This document shows, piece after piece, positions 27,962 to 36,108 of a stretch of 64,000 nucleotides of DNA. This stretch comes from Planococcus sp. MSAK28401 (GTDB taxonomy: Bacteria; Bacillota; Bacilli; Bacillales_A; Planococcaceae). The stretch spans positions 805,501 through 869,500 of the forward strand of contig NZ_JAAMTH010000001.1 in the NCBI RefSeq assembly GCF_018283455.1, written 5' to 3'. The notes below the pieces were generated by a model. That model searched no databases and had not been told where the DNA came from. It saw nothing but the letters and a program-made list of their open reading frames with translations. A program made the position numbers and the translations under genes. The number at the start of each line of letters is the position of its first letter. Position 1 is the stretch's first letter.

Positions 27962-28414
27962 ATGCCGCCATCAACACGGAAAGAAATGATGAGCCGCTTG
28001 GATTTCTTTATCGGGACTTGGGCAATCGAAGTATTTCATCCCGAGCTTCAACCAACGCCGATTACGGGGCAGACAAGCTTCAACTGGCTGGATGAGCGTT
28101 ACGTCATTCAGCGCACGCAGATCAACAAGCCTGAATTTCCGAGCAGCATGATCGTCTACGATTGGGACGATACGAAGGAACAATATGTGCAGCATTATTT
28201 TGATTCGCGCGGCGTGACGCGGTTATACGAGATGAGTTTTCAAGAAGGTGTCTGGAAGTTATGGCGGACCGAGCCCGATTTCTCACCGCTCGATTTCCAT
28301 CAACGGTTCAGCGGAAAAGTGAATGCAGCAGGAAGTCTTATTGAAAGCTCCTGGGAACAATCAGCAGACGGTGTTCATTGGGAGCATGATTTCAGCTTGA
28401 TTTATAAAAAATAG
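27962..28414 (+). CDS. DUF1579-like protein
   Basis: 150-residue soluble protein. FFIGTWAIEV near the N-terminus and regular beta strands with many aromatics (DDTKEQYVQHYFDSRGVTRLY, VWKLWRTEP) suggest a lipocalin-like barrel of the DUF1579 type. No catalytic motif is visible. It is downstream of the MgtC-like gene by 24 bp with GGAGGTGAG in between, so it may be in the same operon. Followed by a terminator. Confidence 0.65.
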   Translation: MPPSTRKEMMSRLDFFIGTWAIEVFHPELQPTPITGQTSFNWLDERYVIQRTQINKPEFPSSMIVYDWDDTKEQYVQHYFDSRGVTRLYEMSFQEGVWKLWRTEPDFSPLDFHQRFSGKVNAAGSLIESSWEQSADGVHWEHDFSLIYKK

Positions 28415-28423
28415 TAAAGAGTG

Positions 28424-28454
28424 AAAGCCTTCTGGATTGCTTGGAGGGCTTTTT
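28424..28454 (+). terminator. Intrinsic terminator
   Basis: AAAGCCTTC/GAGGGCTTT stem followed by TTTT, 9 bp after the DUF1579-like gene. Confidence 0.85.
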
Positions 28455-28546
28455 GACTGTGTAAATGAAAAATTTGGAAGTAATCAACGAGAAACAGGAC
28501 TTTTGATGTCTTTATGAGGATTATGACAAAAATATCGAAAATGATA

Positions 28547-28575
28547 TTGAATTATTTGTTAATTCAGACTATTAT
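28547..28575 (+). promoter_or_regulatory. Candidate sigma-A promoter of the Excalibur-domain gene
   Basis: TTGAAT, 17 bp, TATTAT, 42 bp before the ATG. Confidence 0.6.
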
Positions 28576-28616
28576 TTGTTGTAGCAAGAAAATAAAGGAA
28601 ATGGAAGGAGAATAAT

Positions 28617-29051
28617 ATGAAAAAAGGAATTGCTGGAATTTTTATGGGGTCACTTTTAGTGATGGGGGCTTCTCTAAACGTAGCCGCCGATGAACACGAC
28701 GACAAGAACTGTGATGATTTTTCAAGCCATGAAGAAGTCATGGAATTTTGGTACGCGAACGGGTATAGTGCAGAAAACGACCCGCACGATCTCGACCGTG
28801 ATAATGATGGACTCGCATGTGAAGTCAGCCAATCAGAATACGATGATTATGTAGCGAGCCAAGAAGCTGCCGGATCTGATGACGAAGCTTCTGGTGATCA
28901 GGAAGAAGCTGTAGAAGAGGAAGAGGAAGGCGCAGCTTTGCCGGATACCGCTTCTAATGGCCCTCTTATGATGCTGTTCGGCGCTGGAATTGCCGGGGCA
29001 GGTTCATTGCTCTTATTCCGTAGAAAGAACCAAACAGCCGATCAGCAATAG
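28617..29051 (+). CDS. Secreted Excalibur-domain protein with LPDTA cell-wall sorting signal
   Basis: 144 residues. An N-terminal signal peptide (cleavage near Ala24) is followed by an Excalibur-type calcium-binding domain with the DxDxDG loop DLDRDNDGLACE at residues 58-69. An acidic, low-complexity linker of ~35 residues comes next. The C-terminus has the sorting motif LPDTA (108-112), a hydrophobic stretch (LMMLFGAGIAGAGSLLLF) and the positively charged tail RRKNQ. It is presumably anchored to peptidoglycan by the class D sortase encoded 137 bp downstream. The Bacillus homologues anchor nucleases with LPDTA/S, so a nuclease partner may exist elsewhere. Confidence 0.9.
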   Translation: MKKGIAGIFMGSLLVMGASLNVAADEHDDKNCDDFSSHEEVMEFWYANGYSAENDPHDLDRDNDGLACEVSQSEYDDYVASQEAAGSDDEASGDQEEAVEEEEEGAALPDTASNGPLMMLFGAGIAGAGSLLLFRRKNQTADQQ

Positions 29052-29118
29052 GCTGTCTGATAAGCACTCATATTAAAGAGCAGCGGAATTGAATATCCGC
29101 CGCTTTATCCAAATCTAA

Positions 29119-29171
29119 AAAGGACTGTCCTTGAAAGTCATGACCATGACCTTTTGGGGCAGCCTCTTTAT
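29119..29171. repeat. Dispersed hairpin element, copy 1 (GGRCTGTCC type)
   Basis: Stem-loop of the form GGACTGTCC...AAGTCATG/CATGACC...GGGGCAGCC ending in TCTTT. Related copies are at 44707-44752 and 62815-62868. It lies between the Excalibur-protein gene and the sortase gene and could act as a terminator. Confidence 0.6.
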
Positions 29172-29187
29172 TGCGAGGTGAAGCTAA

Positions 29188-29823
29188 ATGAGGCGTTGGT
29201 TGGGCTTGGTGCTCCTTTTTATTGGCGCAAGTATTGTCATAGTGAATTTCTTGGAATGGAATACCGGCCATACAGCTGCGCAGGATTTCACTGAAAAAGA
29301 AGCGGATGAAGTGGCGGAAGTGGCCCAGACACTGGAAAAAGAAATGATCTATACGCCACCTTCCATCGAAGAGCCGACTCCAGTTTTCACAAGCGATATT
29401 CAAGAAGAGGCAGGAGCGAATATCGCTACACTGCTCATCCCCAAGATTGAACAAAAATATTCCATCTACTGGGGGACGGATCCTTCAACCTTGACTCAAG
29501 GCGTCGGCATGTTCATCAGTGATTTGACGACGGTGCCAGGCGGTTACGGCCATACCGTTCTAAGCGGCCATCGGGACACAGTCTTTACTAGATTAGGTGA
29601 ACTTGAAAAGGCCGATCTGCTTCATGTGCAATACGGCGATGAAATATTTATTTATGAAGTCACGGATACGTGGATCACGCACGAAGAGGATCGAACAGTC
29701 ATTGTAGAAAAAGAGGAATCTACACTGACTTTGACGACTTGTTATCCTTTCGACTTTATCGGCTATGCTCCGGATCGGTATATCGTTCAAGCAGAACTGG
29801 TCGCTGAGCAAAAATTGAAGTAG
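29188..29823 (+). CDS. srtD: Class D sortase
   Basis: 211-residue membrane-anchored transpeptidase that cleaves LPxTx motifs and links proteins to the wall. One N-terminal span (residues ~5-22) precedes a sortase barrel. Catalytic residues are His128 (SGHRDTVF), Cys185 (LTTCYPFDF) and Arg197 (APDRYIV). The family resembles Bacillus YhcS, whose substrates carry LPDTA/LPDTS. Its neighbour 137 bp upstream carries LPDTA and is the obvious substrate. The hairpin element between the two genes may reduce read-through. Confidence 0.92.
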   Translation: MRRWLGLVLLFIGASIVIVNFLEWNTGHTAAQDFTEKEADEVAEVAQTLEKEMIYTPPSIEEPTPVFTSDIQEEAGANIATLLIPKIEQKYSIYWGTDPSTLTQGVGMFISDLTTVPGGYGHTVLSGHRDTVFTRLGELEKADLLHVQYGDEIFIYEVTDTWITHEEDRTVIVEKEESTLTLTTCYPFDFIGYAPDRYIVQAELVAEQKLK

Positions 29824-29866
29824 TAAGCATATAGTTTGGTAGCTGAAAGCGCATATAAAAATTTAG

Positions 29867-29898
29867 AAAAGGCCCAAAGTGAACATTGGGCCTTTTTT
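29867..29898 (+). terminator. Intrinsic terminator
   Basis: AAAAGGCCCAA/TTGGGCCTTTT followed by TT, 44 bp after the sortase. Confidence 0.92.
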
Positions 29899-29985
29899 AA
29901 ATTTCAACAGTTAATGTTTCGAAAGGATCTTATGAATGACTAGCGAATATGCCAATAAAGCGTTGTTTAAAAAGGAGGGATCGCA

Positions 29986-31011
29986 ATGAAAATCCTGATT
30001 CTCGGAGGCACCCGGTTTTTGGGGCGCTTTCTTACGGAGTCGGCGCTAGAGCGTGGACACGAAGTCACGCTGTTCAACCGTGGAAAAGAAAATCCGGAAC
30101 TTTTCCCGGATGTGGAGAAATTGGTCGGCGACCGGGGAGGCGATTTGTCTGCGCTCGAAGAAGGCGAGTGGGAGGCGGTCATCGATACATGCGGCTTCGT
30201 GCCGCGCGTAGTCCGTGAATCTGCCAAGCTTCTTGCAGAACGTACGGGGCATTACACCTTCATCTCCAGTGCTTCCGTTTACGATGAATTGGAACGTGCT
30301 GGTATCGACGAGGAGCATCCCGTCGGCCAGATGTCTCTGTCCGATGCGGAAGAGATGACGAAAGGGATGACCAATCCGCCCGCCAATGAATACTACGGTG
30401 AACTAAAATTCTTATGCGAACAGGAAGTAAAGCAGCAATTTCCCGGGCGCAGCCTTATCGTCCGCCCGGGGCTGATTGTCGGGCCATATGATTTCACAGG
30501 CCGCTTCAGCTATTGGGTTAATCGCGTGGCGAAGGGCGGCACAGTGCTAGCGCCCGGCCGTAAAGACAAACGCATCCAATTGATCGATGTCCGGGATTTG
30601 GCGGAATGGATCATCCGCATGGTCGAACAACAGAACAGCGGCATTTTCAATGCGGCCGGGCCCGAATCGGTCTTGACGATGGAAGCATTTCTCGGTGAAT
30701 GCAAAAGAGCGTTGAAGAGCGATGCGGAATTCGTGTGGGTGGATGAAGCGTTCCTCCTTGAAAACGAGGTCGGCTATTGGCTGGAACTGCCTTTATGGAT
30801 ACCGGATAGCGAACAGATGGAAGGCTTCCTGTCGCTTGATATCGATAAAGCGCTTAAGACAGGGCTCGCGTTTCGCCCGCTTTCGGAAACGATCCGTGAT
30901 ACGTGTGAATGGGAGCTCGAGCACCAAGCTCTGGAGCGAAAAGCGGGGCTTGCCCATGAGAAGGAGCAAGAAGTGCTTGAAAAGTGGAGAACCAGAAAAA
31001 TAGATAGCTAA
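29986..31011 (+). CDS. NAD-dependent epimerase/dehydratase family protein
   Basis: 341-residue extended SDR. The N-terminal NAD(P)-binding loop is GGTRFLG. The RGKENPELFPDVEKLVGDRGGD stretch is typical of the CSP41-like epimerase subfamily. SASVYDE and the later NEYYGELKFLCE give a candidate Ser and a YxxxK-type pair. The substrate is unknown; plant relatives bind RNA. It is monocistronic with a strong AGGAGGG site. Confidence 0.8.
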   Translation: MKILILGGTRFLGRFLTESALERGHEVTLFNRGKENPELFPDVEKLVGDRGGDLSALEEGEWEAVIDTCGFVPRVVRESAKLLAERTGHYTFISSASVYDELERAGIDEEHPVGQMSLSDAEEMTKGMTNPPANEYYGELKFLCEQEVKQQFPGRSLIVRPGLIVGPYDFTGRFSYWVNRVAKGGTVLAPGRKDKRIQLIDVRDLAEWIIRMVEQQNSGIFNAAGPESVLTMEAFLGECKRALKSDAEFVWVDEAFLLENEVGYWLELPLWIPDSEQMEGFLSLDIDKALKTGLAFRPLSETIRDTCEWELEHQALERKAGLAHEKEQEVLEKWRTRKIDS

Positions 31012-31073
31012 GCTTCATTTTTTCTGCTGGGCCTGCCGTCGCAATGCACCCTTTTTCAGGGATTTCTTCCAAA

Positions 31074-31099
31074 GTTTAGAGACAATTCATTGCGGGAAA
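31074..31099 (+). promoter_or_regulatory. Candidate sigma-B promoter
   Basis: GTTTAG, 14 bp, GGGAAA, 57 bp before the start of a general-stress-like protein. It matches the Bacillus sigma-B pattern GTTTAA-N12..15-GGGWAW. The gene's family in Bacillus is sigma-B dependent, which strengthens the call. Confidence 0.75.
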
Positions 31100-31155
31100 C
31101 TAAGAGACTGTACTTAATTAATCGCAGGTTACTAGTTGAATGGAGGAGAAAGAAG

Positions 31156-31665
31156 ATGGCACAACAGCATACACATGAAGAAGCAGTGGAAACGGTCAAA
31201 GATCTTATCAAGGATATTAAGGTCGCGATGATGACGACAGTCGTGGACGGCAAGCCCGTGTCGCGGCCGATGCAAACGCAGGAAACCGAGTTCGATGGCG
31301 ATTTATGGTTCGTTACCTTGAAAGACACGGATAAATACGATGAGATTGCATCTAACCCAACAGTCAATTTGGCGTATGCCGGAAAATCTTACGTCTCCGT
31401 CAGCGGCACGGCTGAATTTATGGAAGACCTGGAGCGCAAGAAGAAATATTGGAACCCGATCTTCGATAAAATGCTGGAGACCAGCTACGATGACCCGAAC
31501 GTCGTGCTGATCAAAGTGACGCCGGAAACTGCAGAATATTGGGAGTCGGGCAATACGCTGAAAACCGTGAAGAAGTTTGCGCAGAAACTGACGAGCAAAG
31601 ATTCCGTAGATGATAATGACGGTGAACTGAACGATACCGTCGACTTCCATAAACCCCAGCAATAA
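31156..31665 (+). CDS. General stress protein 26-like FMN-binding split-barrel protein (YdaG type)
   Basis: 169 residues from the ATG at 31156, which follows GGAGGAG; the in-frame reading from 31090 is upstream of the ribosome site. Pyridoxamine-phosphate-oxidase-like barrel (KVAMMTTVVDGKPVSRPM, LWFVTLKDTDKYDEI). Bacillus YdaG belongs to this family and to the sigma-B general stress regulon. The ligand is probably a flavin. Monocistronic, with a sigma-B-type promoter upstream and a terminator downstream. Confidence 0.88.
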   Translation: MAQQHTHEEAVETVKDLIKDIKVAMMTTVVDGKPVSRPMQTQETEFDGDLWFVTLKDTDKYDEIASNPTVNLAYAGKSYVSVSGTAEFMEDLERKKKYWNPIFDKMLETSYDDPNVVLIKVTPETAEYWESGNTLKTVKKFAQKLTSKDSVDDNDGELNDTVDFHKPQQ

Positions 31666-31680
31666 AAGGAAAGAACGAAT

Positions 31681-31717
31681 AAACAGCATCCGTTTTCAAA
31701 TGGGATGCTGTTTTTTA
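31681..31717 (+). terminator. Intrinsic terminator
   Basis: AAACAGCATCC/GGATGCTGTTT followed by TTT. Confidence 0.9.
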
Positions 31718-31796
31718 TTGATGAAAAATTATGATAAACTTAAACTGGAAATGGATGATAGTGGAAGAACAGTTGAATTCCACAAGGAGGGCTTAA

Positions 31797-32051
31797 ATGA
31801 AGAAAAGCTTTGAATTCACACATGAAGGCCGACATATCGTCATTGAAAATCGATGGTTTGAAGGCGAAAAGTTATTCGTGGACGGCCAATTGCAGGATGA
31901 AAATCTGGGGCTCAGTTTTGGCGGGGAGTTGAACGGCAAGCTGAAAACCTCCGAAGGCATAAAAGACTTGAAAGCCACTGTCGGCGGTTTTTTTACGATC
32001 GAGTGCAAAGTGTTCGTCGATCATCGATTGGCATACTCCAGCAAGGCATAG
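31797..32051 (+). CDS. Hypothetical small protein
   Basis: 84 residues, soluble, rich in beta-strand-like stretches (RHIVIENRWFEGEKLFVDGQ, LGLSFGGELNGKL). The AAGGAGGG site 5 bp before the ATG and its own spacing from neighbours support it being expressed. No family recognised. Confidence 0.65.
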   Translation: MKKSFEFTHEGRHIVIENRWFEGEKLFVDGQLQDENLGLSFGGELNGKLKTSEGIKDLKATVGGFFTIECKVFVDHRLAYSSKA

Positions 32052-32108
32052 GCAATTCAATGGCTTAATTTGAGATTAGAAAAATTGCAGCGAAAGGGGT
32101 GATATCAG

Positions 32109-32201
32109 ATGGCAATCCGTAATCAATTGTCAGCGTCAGGAACGACTCACGCAAAGCCTGTATGGAATGGCGATCCTTTGTGTGGGGCAAGCAAGAATTG
32201 A
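32109..32201 (+). CDS. Possible 30-residue peptide gene
   Basis: ATG with AAAGGGGTG upstream; the 30-codon frame ends in LCGASKN. There is no similarity I recognise. It lies between two solid genes. Support is only the ribosome site, so it is a low-confidence gene. Confidence 0.3.
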   Translation: MAIRNQLSASGTTHAKPVWNGDPLCGASKN

Positions 32202-32278
32202 ATCGCCCATCACGCGTCATTTCAGCACACGGCTTCCTTATTAAATAAAAGAATCTACTTTATAAGGAGTGTCTTACA

Positions 32279-32965
32279 ATGACGCAAACAGAACAGAACC
32301 GTGCTGAGAACAACATCGCCGGTAGACGGGTGGAAGCATTCATCCGCAATGACCAGTTTAACTTTATCAAAAACCAGGCAAAAATCCTGGTCCATGGCAA
32401 GGCGACGAGCAACGACCGGGAAGTAGTGAATGTACTGCGGCATTTGGCACAGGAAAAGGTTTCCGCCTTGTTTCCATCAGTTACTGAAGAACAAGCATCG
32501 CTGCTTGGGCAATTGACCGATATAGCAGATCAAGCGCATGCAGATGCTTATTTGGAACAGTTGGAACAATATCTTCTGCCGTTCAAACAAGTGTCGCCTG
32601 CAGGATTGAAGAAGCTTTTTCCGAAAGCGAAAAAGCTGAAAGGGCCGAAGCTTGAGTCACTGGATTTTAAGCGCACATCTTATTTGGGATGGATTGAAAG
32701 TTCAAATTTGATGTACTTGGTAACGGAGCAAGACGGGCAGCTGCAGGGAATCCATGGCAGCTTCACACGCAGTTCGAAACAAGGCATCTGCTCGATCTGC
32801 AACCGCCATAGTGAGGTCGGCATGTTCATCGCGAAGACGAAAGGATCCACTCAGGATCATTTCATCAAGCGCGGCAATTATATTTGCCAGGACAGCGAAG
32901 TCTGCAATGAAAATATCGATACCTTGGATCGTCTGAATGAATTCGTCTGGCGTTTGAAAAAATAA
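32279..32965 (+). CDS. FusB/FusC-like elongation factor G-binding protein
   Basis: 228 residues. An N-terminal helical part (~1-115) is followed by a treble-clef zinc-finger domain whose ligands include CSIC and the pair in YICQDSEVC. The FBP C-terminal signature TRSSKQGICSICNRHSEVGMF is typical. FusB-type proteins bind EF-G, free it from ribosomes stalled by fusidic acid and give low-level resistance. Chromosomal homologues are common in Bacillales, so resistance is not implied. The ATG follows AAGGAG; a terminator follows. Confidence 0.88.
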   Translation: MTQTEQNRAENNIAGRRVEAFIRNDQFNFIKNQAKILVHGKATSNDREVVNVLRHLAQEKVSALFPSVTEEQASLLGQLTDIADQAHADAYLEQLEQYLLPFKQVSPAGLKKLFPKAKKLKGPKLESLDFKRTSYLGWIESSNLMYLVTEQDGQLQGIHGSFTRSSKQGICSICNRHSEVGMFIAKTKGSTQDHFIKRGNYICQDSEVCNENIDTLDRLNEFVWRLKK

Positions 32966-32973
32966 AGAACCAG

Positions 32974-33006
32974 AAAGCTCTCCGGCATGTGCTGGAGAGC
33001 TTTTTT
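32974..33006 (+). terminator. Intrinsic terminator
   Basis: AAAGCTCTCC/GGAGAGCTTT followed by TTT, 9 bp after the EF-G-binding protein gene. Confidence 0.92.
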
Positions 33007-33159
33007 GCATGAAAATTTTTTTAGCTTCAACGGGTTGAGCAGTGTTAAAAAGAAGGCTTAGGGGTATTTTATTTATGGCTAGAAACTTTGTCACTGCTGC
33101 CGGCGCACCTTGTCTGGGAAATGCCAAAACCAATTGTGTTTTTGGAGAGGGTGGGTTCG

Positions 33160-34392
33160 ATGGAGCCGGAAAAGAACAAAACGGCGTTCAGCCTTGCCGC
33201 TTCGTGGTTCGTGAGGTGGGTGCTGAATAATAAAGCGGTATCCGTACTGGTCATTCTGTTATTGATCCAAGTGAACATCCTGCTGCTGCCGAGGATCAGC
33301 TTCATTTTCGCACCGCTATTTGCATTGATCAGCGTCATGGGGCTGCCGCTGATCATGGCCGGGGTATTGTATTATTTGCTGAGCCCGCTGATTGATTGGA
33401 TGGAAACGAAAAAAATCAACAGGCTCGGCGGCATTACGATTGTCTTCGTAGTGATTCTCGGCTTGCTCGCATGGGGCGTTACGGCTTTGATCCCGGTAAT
33501 CCGCGAACAATCACTGAGCTTGCTGGAAAACTGGCAGGATTATTTAGCCAGCTTTATCGCCAAGATCGATACATTTTTTGAAAGTGAGTTTTTGGCAGGA
33601 CTGCAGGAACAATTAACCGGGGAAGAAGGCGGCATCACGGCCACGATTACTGATCAAGTCGGTGGGTTTTTCGGTTCAACAGTGAGCGGCATCGGCAATG
33701 TATTCGGCATCGTAACGACGACCGTCTTGGCCTTGATCACGACGCCTTTTATCTTGTTCTATTTATTAAAGGACGGCCATCACCTGCCGTATCATATTAT
33801 GAAATTTGTGCCTTCGCATATGCGGGAACAGACCTACCGCTTGCTGCGCGAAATGAATATGCAGATCAGCCAGTATATCCGTGGCCAGCTGCTCGTCGCA
33901 TTTTTTGTCGGGCTGATGTTCTGGATTGGCTTGAGCATCATCGGCCTGGAGTACGCGCTGACGCTTGGGATTTTGGCAGGTGCCTTGAATTTAATTCCAT
34001 TTCTCGGGACCTTTATCGCGGTCATTCCGATCTTCATCATCGCCATTGTCCTGCATCCACCGCTTATGCTTTTGAAAGTGCTGATTGTGTTCATTATCGA
34101 ACAGACATTGGAAGGGCGCGTTGTGCAGCCGCTTGTCCTCGGAAGCAGCTTGAATATCCATCCGGTGACGATCATCGCCGTGCTGCTGACAGCTGGGAGC
34201 TTATTCGGTTTGCCCGGCGTCATCATCGGGATACCGGCCTATGCAGTTCTCAAAGTAGTTCTCGTGCATTTATTCAAATGGTACCAATCCTATACGGGCA
34301 TGTATGCCGATGATTACAATCCAGCCCCAAAGCCCTTGGTTTCCGAAAAGAAAAAGAAGAAGCTGCTGAAACGGAAGAAGAAAATGACTTAG
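33160..34392 (+). CDS. AI-2E family transporter
   Basis: 410 residues from the ATG at 33160, which has GGAGAGGGTG upstream; the longer reading from 33088 has no good site. A PF01594 membrane protein with about eight spans. Characteristic stretches are ITTPFILFYLLKDG and LEGRVVQPLVLGSSLNIHP. Family members transport varied substrates, some being sodium/proton antiporters, so the name does not establish autoinducer transport. The C-terminal tail is strongly basic (KKKKKLLKRKKK). Confidence 0.85.
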   Translation: MEPEKNKTAFSLAASWFVRWVLNNKAVSVLVILLLIQVNILLLPRISFIFAPLFALISVMGLPLIMAGVLYYLLSPLIDWMETKKINRLGGITIVFVVILGLLAWGVTALIPVIREQSLSLLENWQDYLASFIAKIDTFFESEFLAGLQEQLTGEEGGITATITDQVGGFFGSTVSGIGNVFGIVTTTVLALITTPFILFYLLKDGHHLPYHIMKFVPSHMREQTYRLLREMNMQISQYIRGQLLVAFFVGLMFWIGLSIIGLEYALTLGILAGALNLIPFLGTFIAVIPIFIIAIVLHPPLMLLKVLIVFIIEQTLEGRVVQPLVLGSSLNIHPVTIIAVLLTAGSLFGLPGVIIGIPAYAVLKVVLVHLFKWYQSYTGMYADDYNPAPKPLVSEKKKKKLLKRKKKMT

Positions 34393-34423
34393 TTTTCAAC
34401 GAGCGATGGAGCGGTCGCGCAGG

Positions 34424-34460
34424 CAAAAAAAATCCCGGCCATGAGAATTTGGCCGGGAGT
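34424..34460 (-). terminator. Bidirectional intrinsic terminator
   Basis: CCCGGCC/GGCCGGG stem between convergent genes. The minus-strand copy ends in eight T, so it mainly serves the sulfurtransferase. Confidence 0.9.
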
Positions 34461-34469
34461 GTTCTTCAA

Positions 34470-35345
34470 TTAGCGAGTTTCGCTTTTGATGACTGGGCAA
34501 GACGGGTCGCTTGTCCATTCGTTCATGGAGCCGTCGTATACGGCAACATTCGGCTGTCCGAGTTTATTCAGCAATAAAGCGTTCCAGGTTGCTGCGATGC
34601 CGCCCCCGCAATACGTGATGACTTTTTTGCCGGGATCGAGCGCACCGGTCTGTTCAAAGGCAGCACGCAGTTTTTCATCATTGTACAAGGCTTTTGTCTG
34701 TTCGTCTGCAAGGTCTGCGAAAAAGACGTTTTGGCTGCTTGGGATGTGGCTGCCTTCATATTCTTCCGGCGACAAGCTGTCGATAAGAATGGTTTGTTCG
34801 TCATCGATGGCTTTTCGGACGTCTTCTTTCGTGGCGAGCATATCGCTGCGCCGCTGCCCTGAGAAGCTGGCTTTTGGATAGGGCGCTGCGTCTGTTGATA
34901 GGTCGCGGCCTTCCGCCTGCCATTTTTGCAAACCGCCTTCTAAAATGGCGATTTGATCAAATCCTTCATAGCGCAGCTGCCACGCGAGGCGCGAAGCCCA
35001 GTACGAAGCGGCAACCGATTCGCCGACGAGTGCGTTTTGGTCATAGACGACGGTGCGTGTGCCGTCGCCGATGCCAAGCTCGGTCATTTTTTCGATAAAT
35101 GCATCACGCGGCGGAACGGTGAACGGCAGATCCGATTCGCTGTCCGTCAACTCCCCGAGTAAATCAGCATACACCGCTCCCGGGATATGGCCTTGTGCAA
35201 AGGACTCTTTGCCGGATTCGACATCCGGCGGCCCACCAGCTTCCGGAAACTTCATGAATACCGTCGCATCCACAATCCGTAAATCTGGATCATTCAAATG
35301 TTCTGCTAGCCAATCGGTTGTCACGATCAATGGAATATCATTCAT
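34470..35345 (-). CDS. Sulfurtransferase with two rhodanese domains
   Basis: 291-residue cytoplasmic enzyme transferring sulfur from thiosulfate or 3-mercaptopyruvate to an acceptor. The N-terminal inactive domain (GHIPGAVYADL) is followed by a catalytic one with GSHIPSSQNV and the active loop YCGGGIAA at Cys246. The GGGIAA loop resembles the thiosulfate-type subset rather than the usual mercaptopyruvate CG(S/T)GVTA. The ATG follows AGGAGG. It is monocistronic. Confidence 0.88.
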   Translation of the reverse strand: MNDIPLIVTTDWLAEHLNDPDLRIVDATVFMKFPEAGGPPDVESGKESFAQGHIPGAVYADLLGELTDSESDLPFTVPPRDAFIEKMTELGIGDGTRTVVYDQNALVGESVAASYWASRLAWQLRYEGFDQIAILEGGLQKWQAEGRDLSTDAAPYPKASFSGQRRSDMLATKEDVRKAIDDEQTILIDSLSPEEYEGSHIPSSQNVFFADLADEQTKALYNDEKLRAAFEQTGALDPGKKVITYCGGGIAATWNALLLNKLGQPNVAVYDGSMNEWTSDPSCPVIKSETR

Positions 35346-35486
35346 CTAAGAAATCCTCCTTCGCGTAATTGTCTTTACTGTACGCTTTTAGCGAGAACCT
35401 CGTCAAAAAATAAGTTTCTAAAACCGATTCGCATTCGTGCTATGTCAATGTAATGGCCCATTATTTTCCGGAAGGGAGAGAAGCCC

Positions 35487-36026
35487 ATGATTTATGCAGC
35501 GCTGCTTCGCGGAATCAATGTCGGCGGTAATAATAAAATCAATATGAAAGAACTGAAAGAAGCGTTCGAACAAGCAGGCATGTCGTCGGTCAAAACGTAT
35601 ATCAACTCAGGGAATATCATCTTCAAAGACGCCCGGAATAAAGAGCAAGTGACGCTTGTGTCGGAACAGGCGATTTTTGAACATTTCGGGCTGCGCATCA
35701 AGGTGCTCGTTTATTCATTCGAAGAATACAAGCGCATTGCACAAGCGGTCCCGCCGGAATGGACCAACGATGAAGGATTGAAAAGCGATGTGCTGTTTTT
35801 ATGGGAACAAGCCGATGATGAACACGTGTTGGAGCAATTGCCTTTGAAGCCAGGTATTGACCGCGTGCAATACGTGCCCGGAGCAATTCTTTGGTCGGTT
35901 GACCGAGGGGATGTCACCAAAAGCGGAATGGCGAAAATCGTCGGGACCAAATTATATAAGCTGGTCACCGTCCGAAATGTGAATACCGTCCGCAAAATTT
36001 ATAGGCTAATGGAGGAACTGAAATAA
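35487..36026 (+). CDS. DUF1697 domain protein
   Basis: 179 residues. The hallmark N-terminus is MIYAALLRGINVGGNNKINM, with YINSGNIIF soon after and a C-terminal IVGTKLYKLVTVRNVNTV. Family function is unknown. The ATG follows GGAAGGGAG. Possibly followed by the SDR gene on the same transcript, 82 bp on. Confidence 0.85.
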   Translation: MIYAALLRGINVGGNNKINMKELKEAFEQAGMSSVKTYINSGNIIFKDARNKEQVTLVSEQAIFEHFGLRIKVLVYSFEEYKRIAQAVPPEWTNDEGLKSDVLFLWEQADDEHVLEQLPLKPGIDRVQYVPGAILWSVDRGDVTKSGMAKIVGTKLYKLVTVRNVNTVRKIYRLMEELK

Positions 36027-36108
36027 AAATAGCCAAAATATATTTCTTATTGATGGATAATTCTGATAATATAAGATTGATACAAAATATGGAAGTGGAG
36101 GCGATAAG

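Noticed and set aside
28543-28560. Possible Fur box (GAAAATGATATTGAATTAT-like) upstream of the Excalibur protein
   Set aside because: Only about 8 of 14 palindromic positions fit the consensus, in an AT-rich promoter region.
33160-34392. Calling the AI-2E family protein an autoinducer-2 exporter
   Set aside because: The family name is historical; no luxS or quorum-sensing gene is nearby, and several members are ion antiporters.
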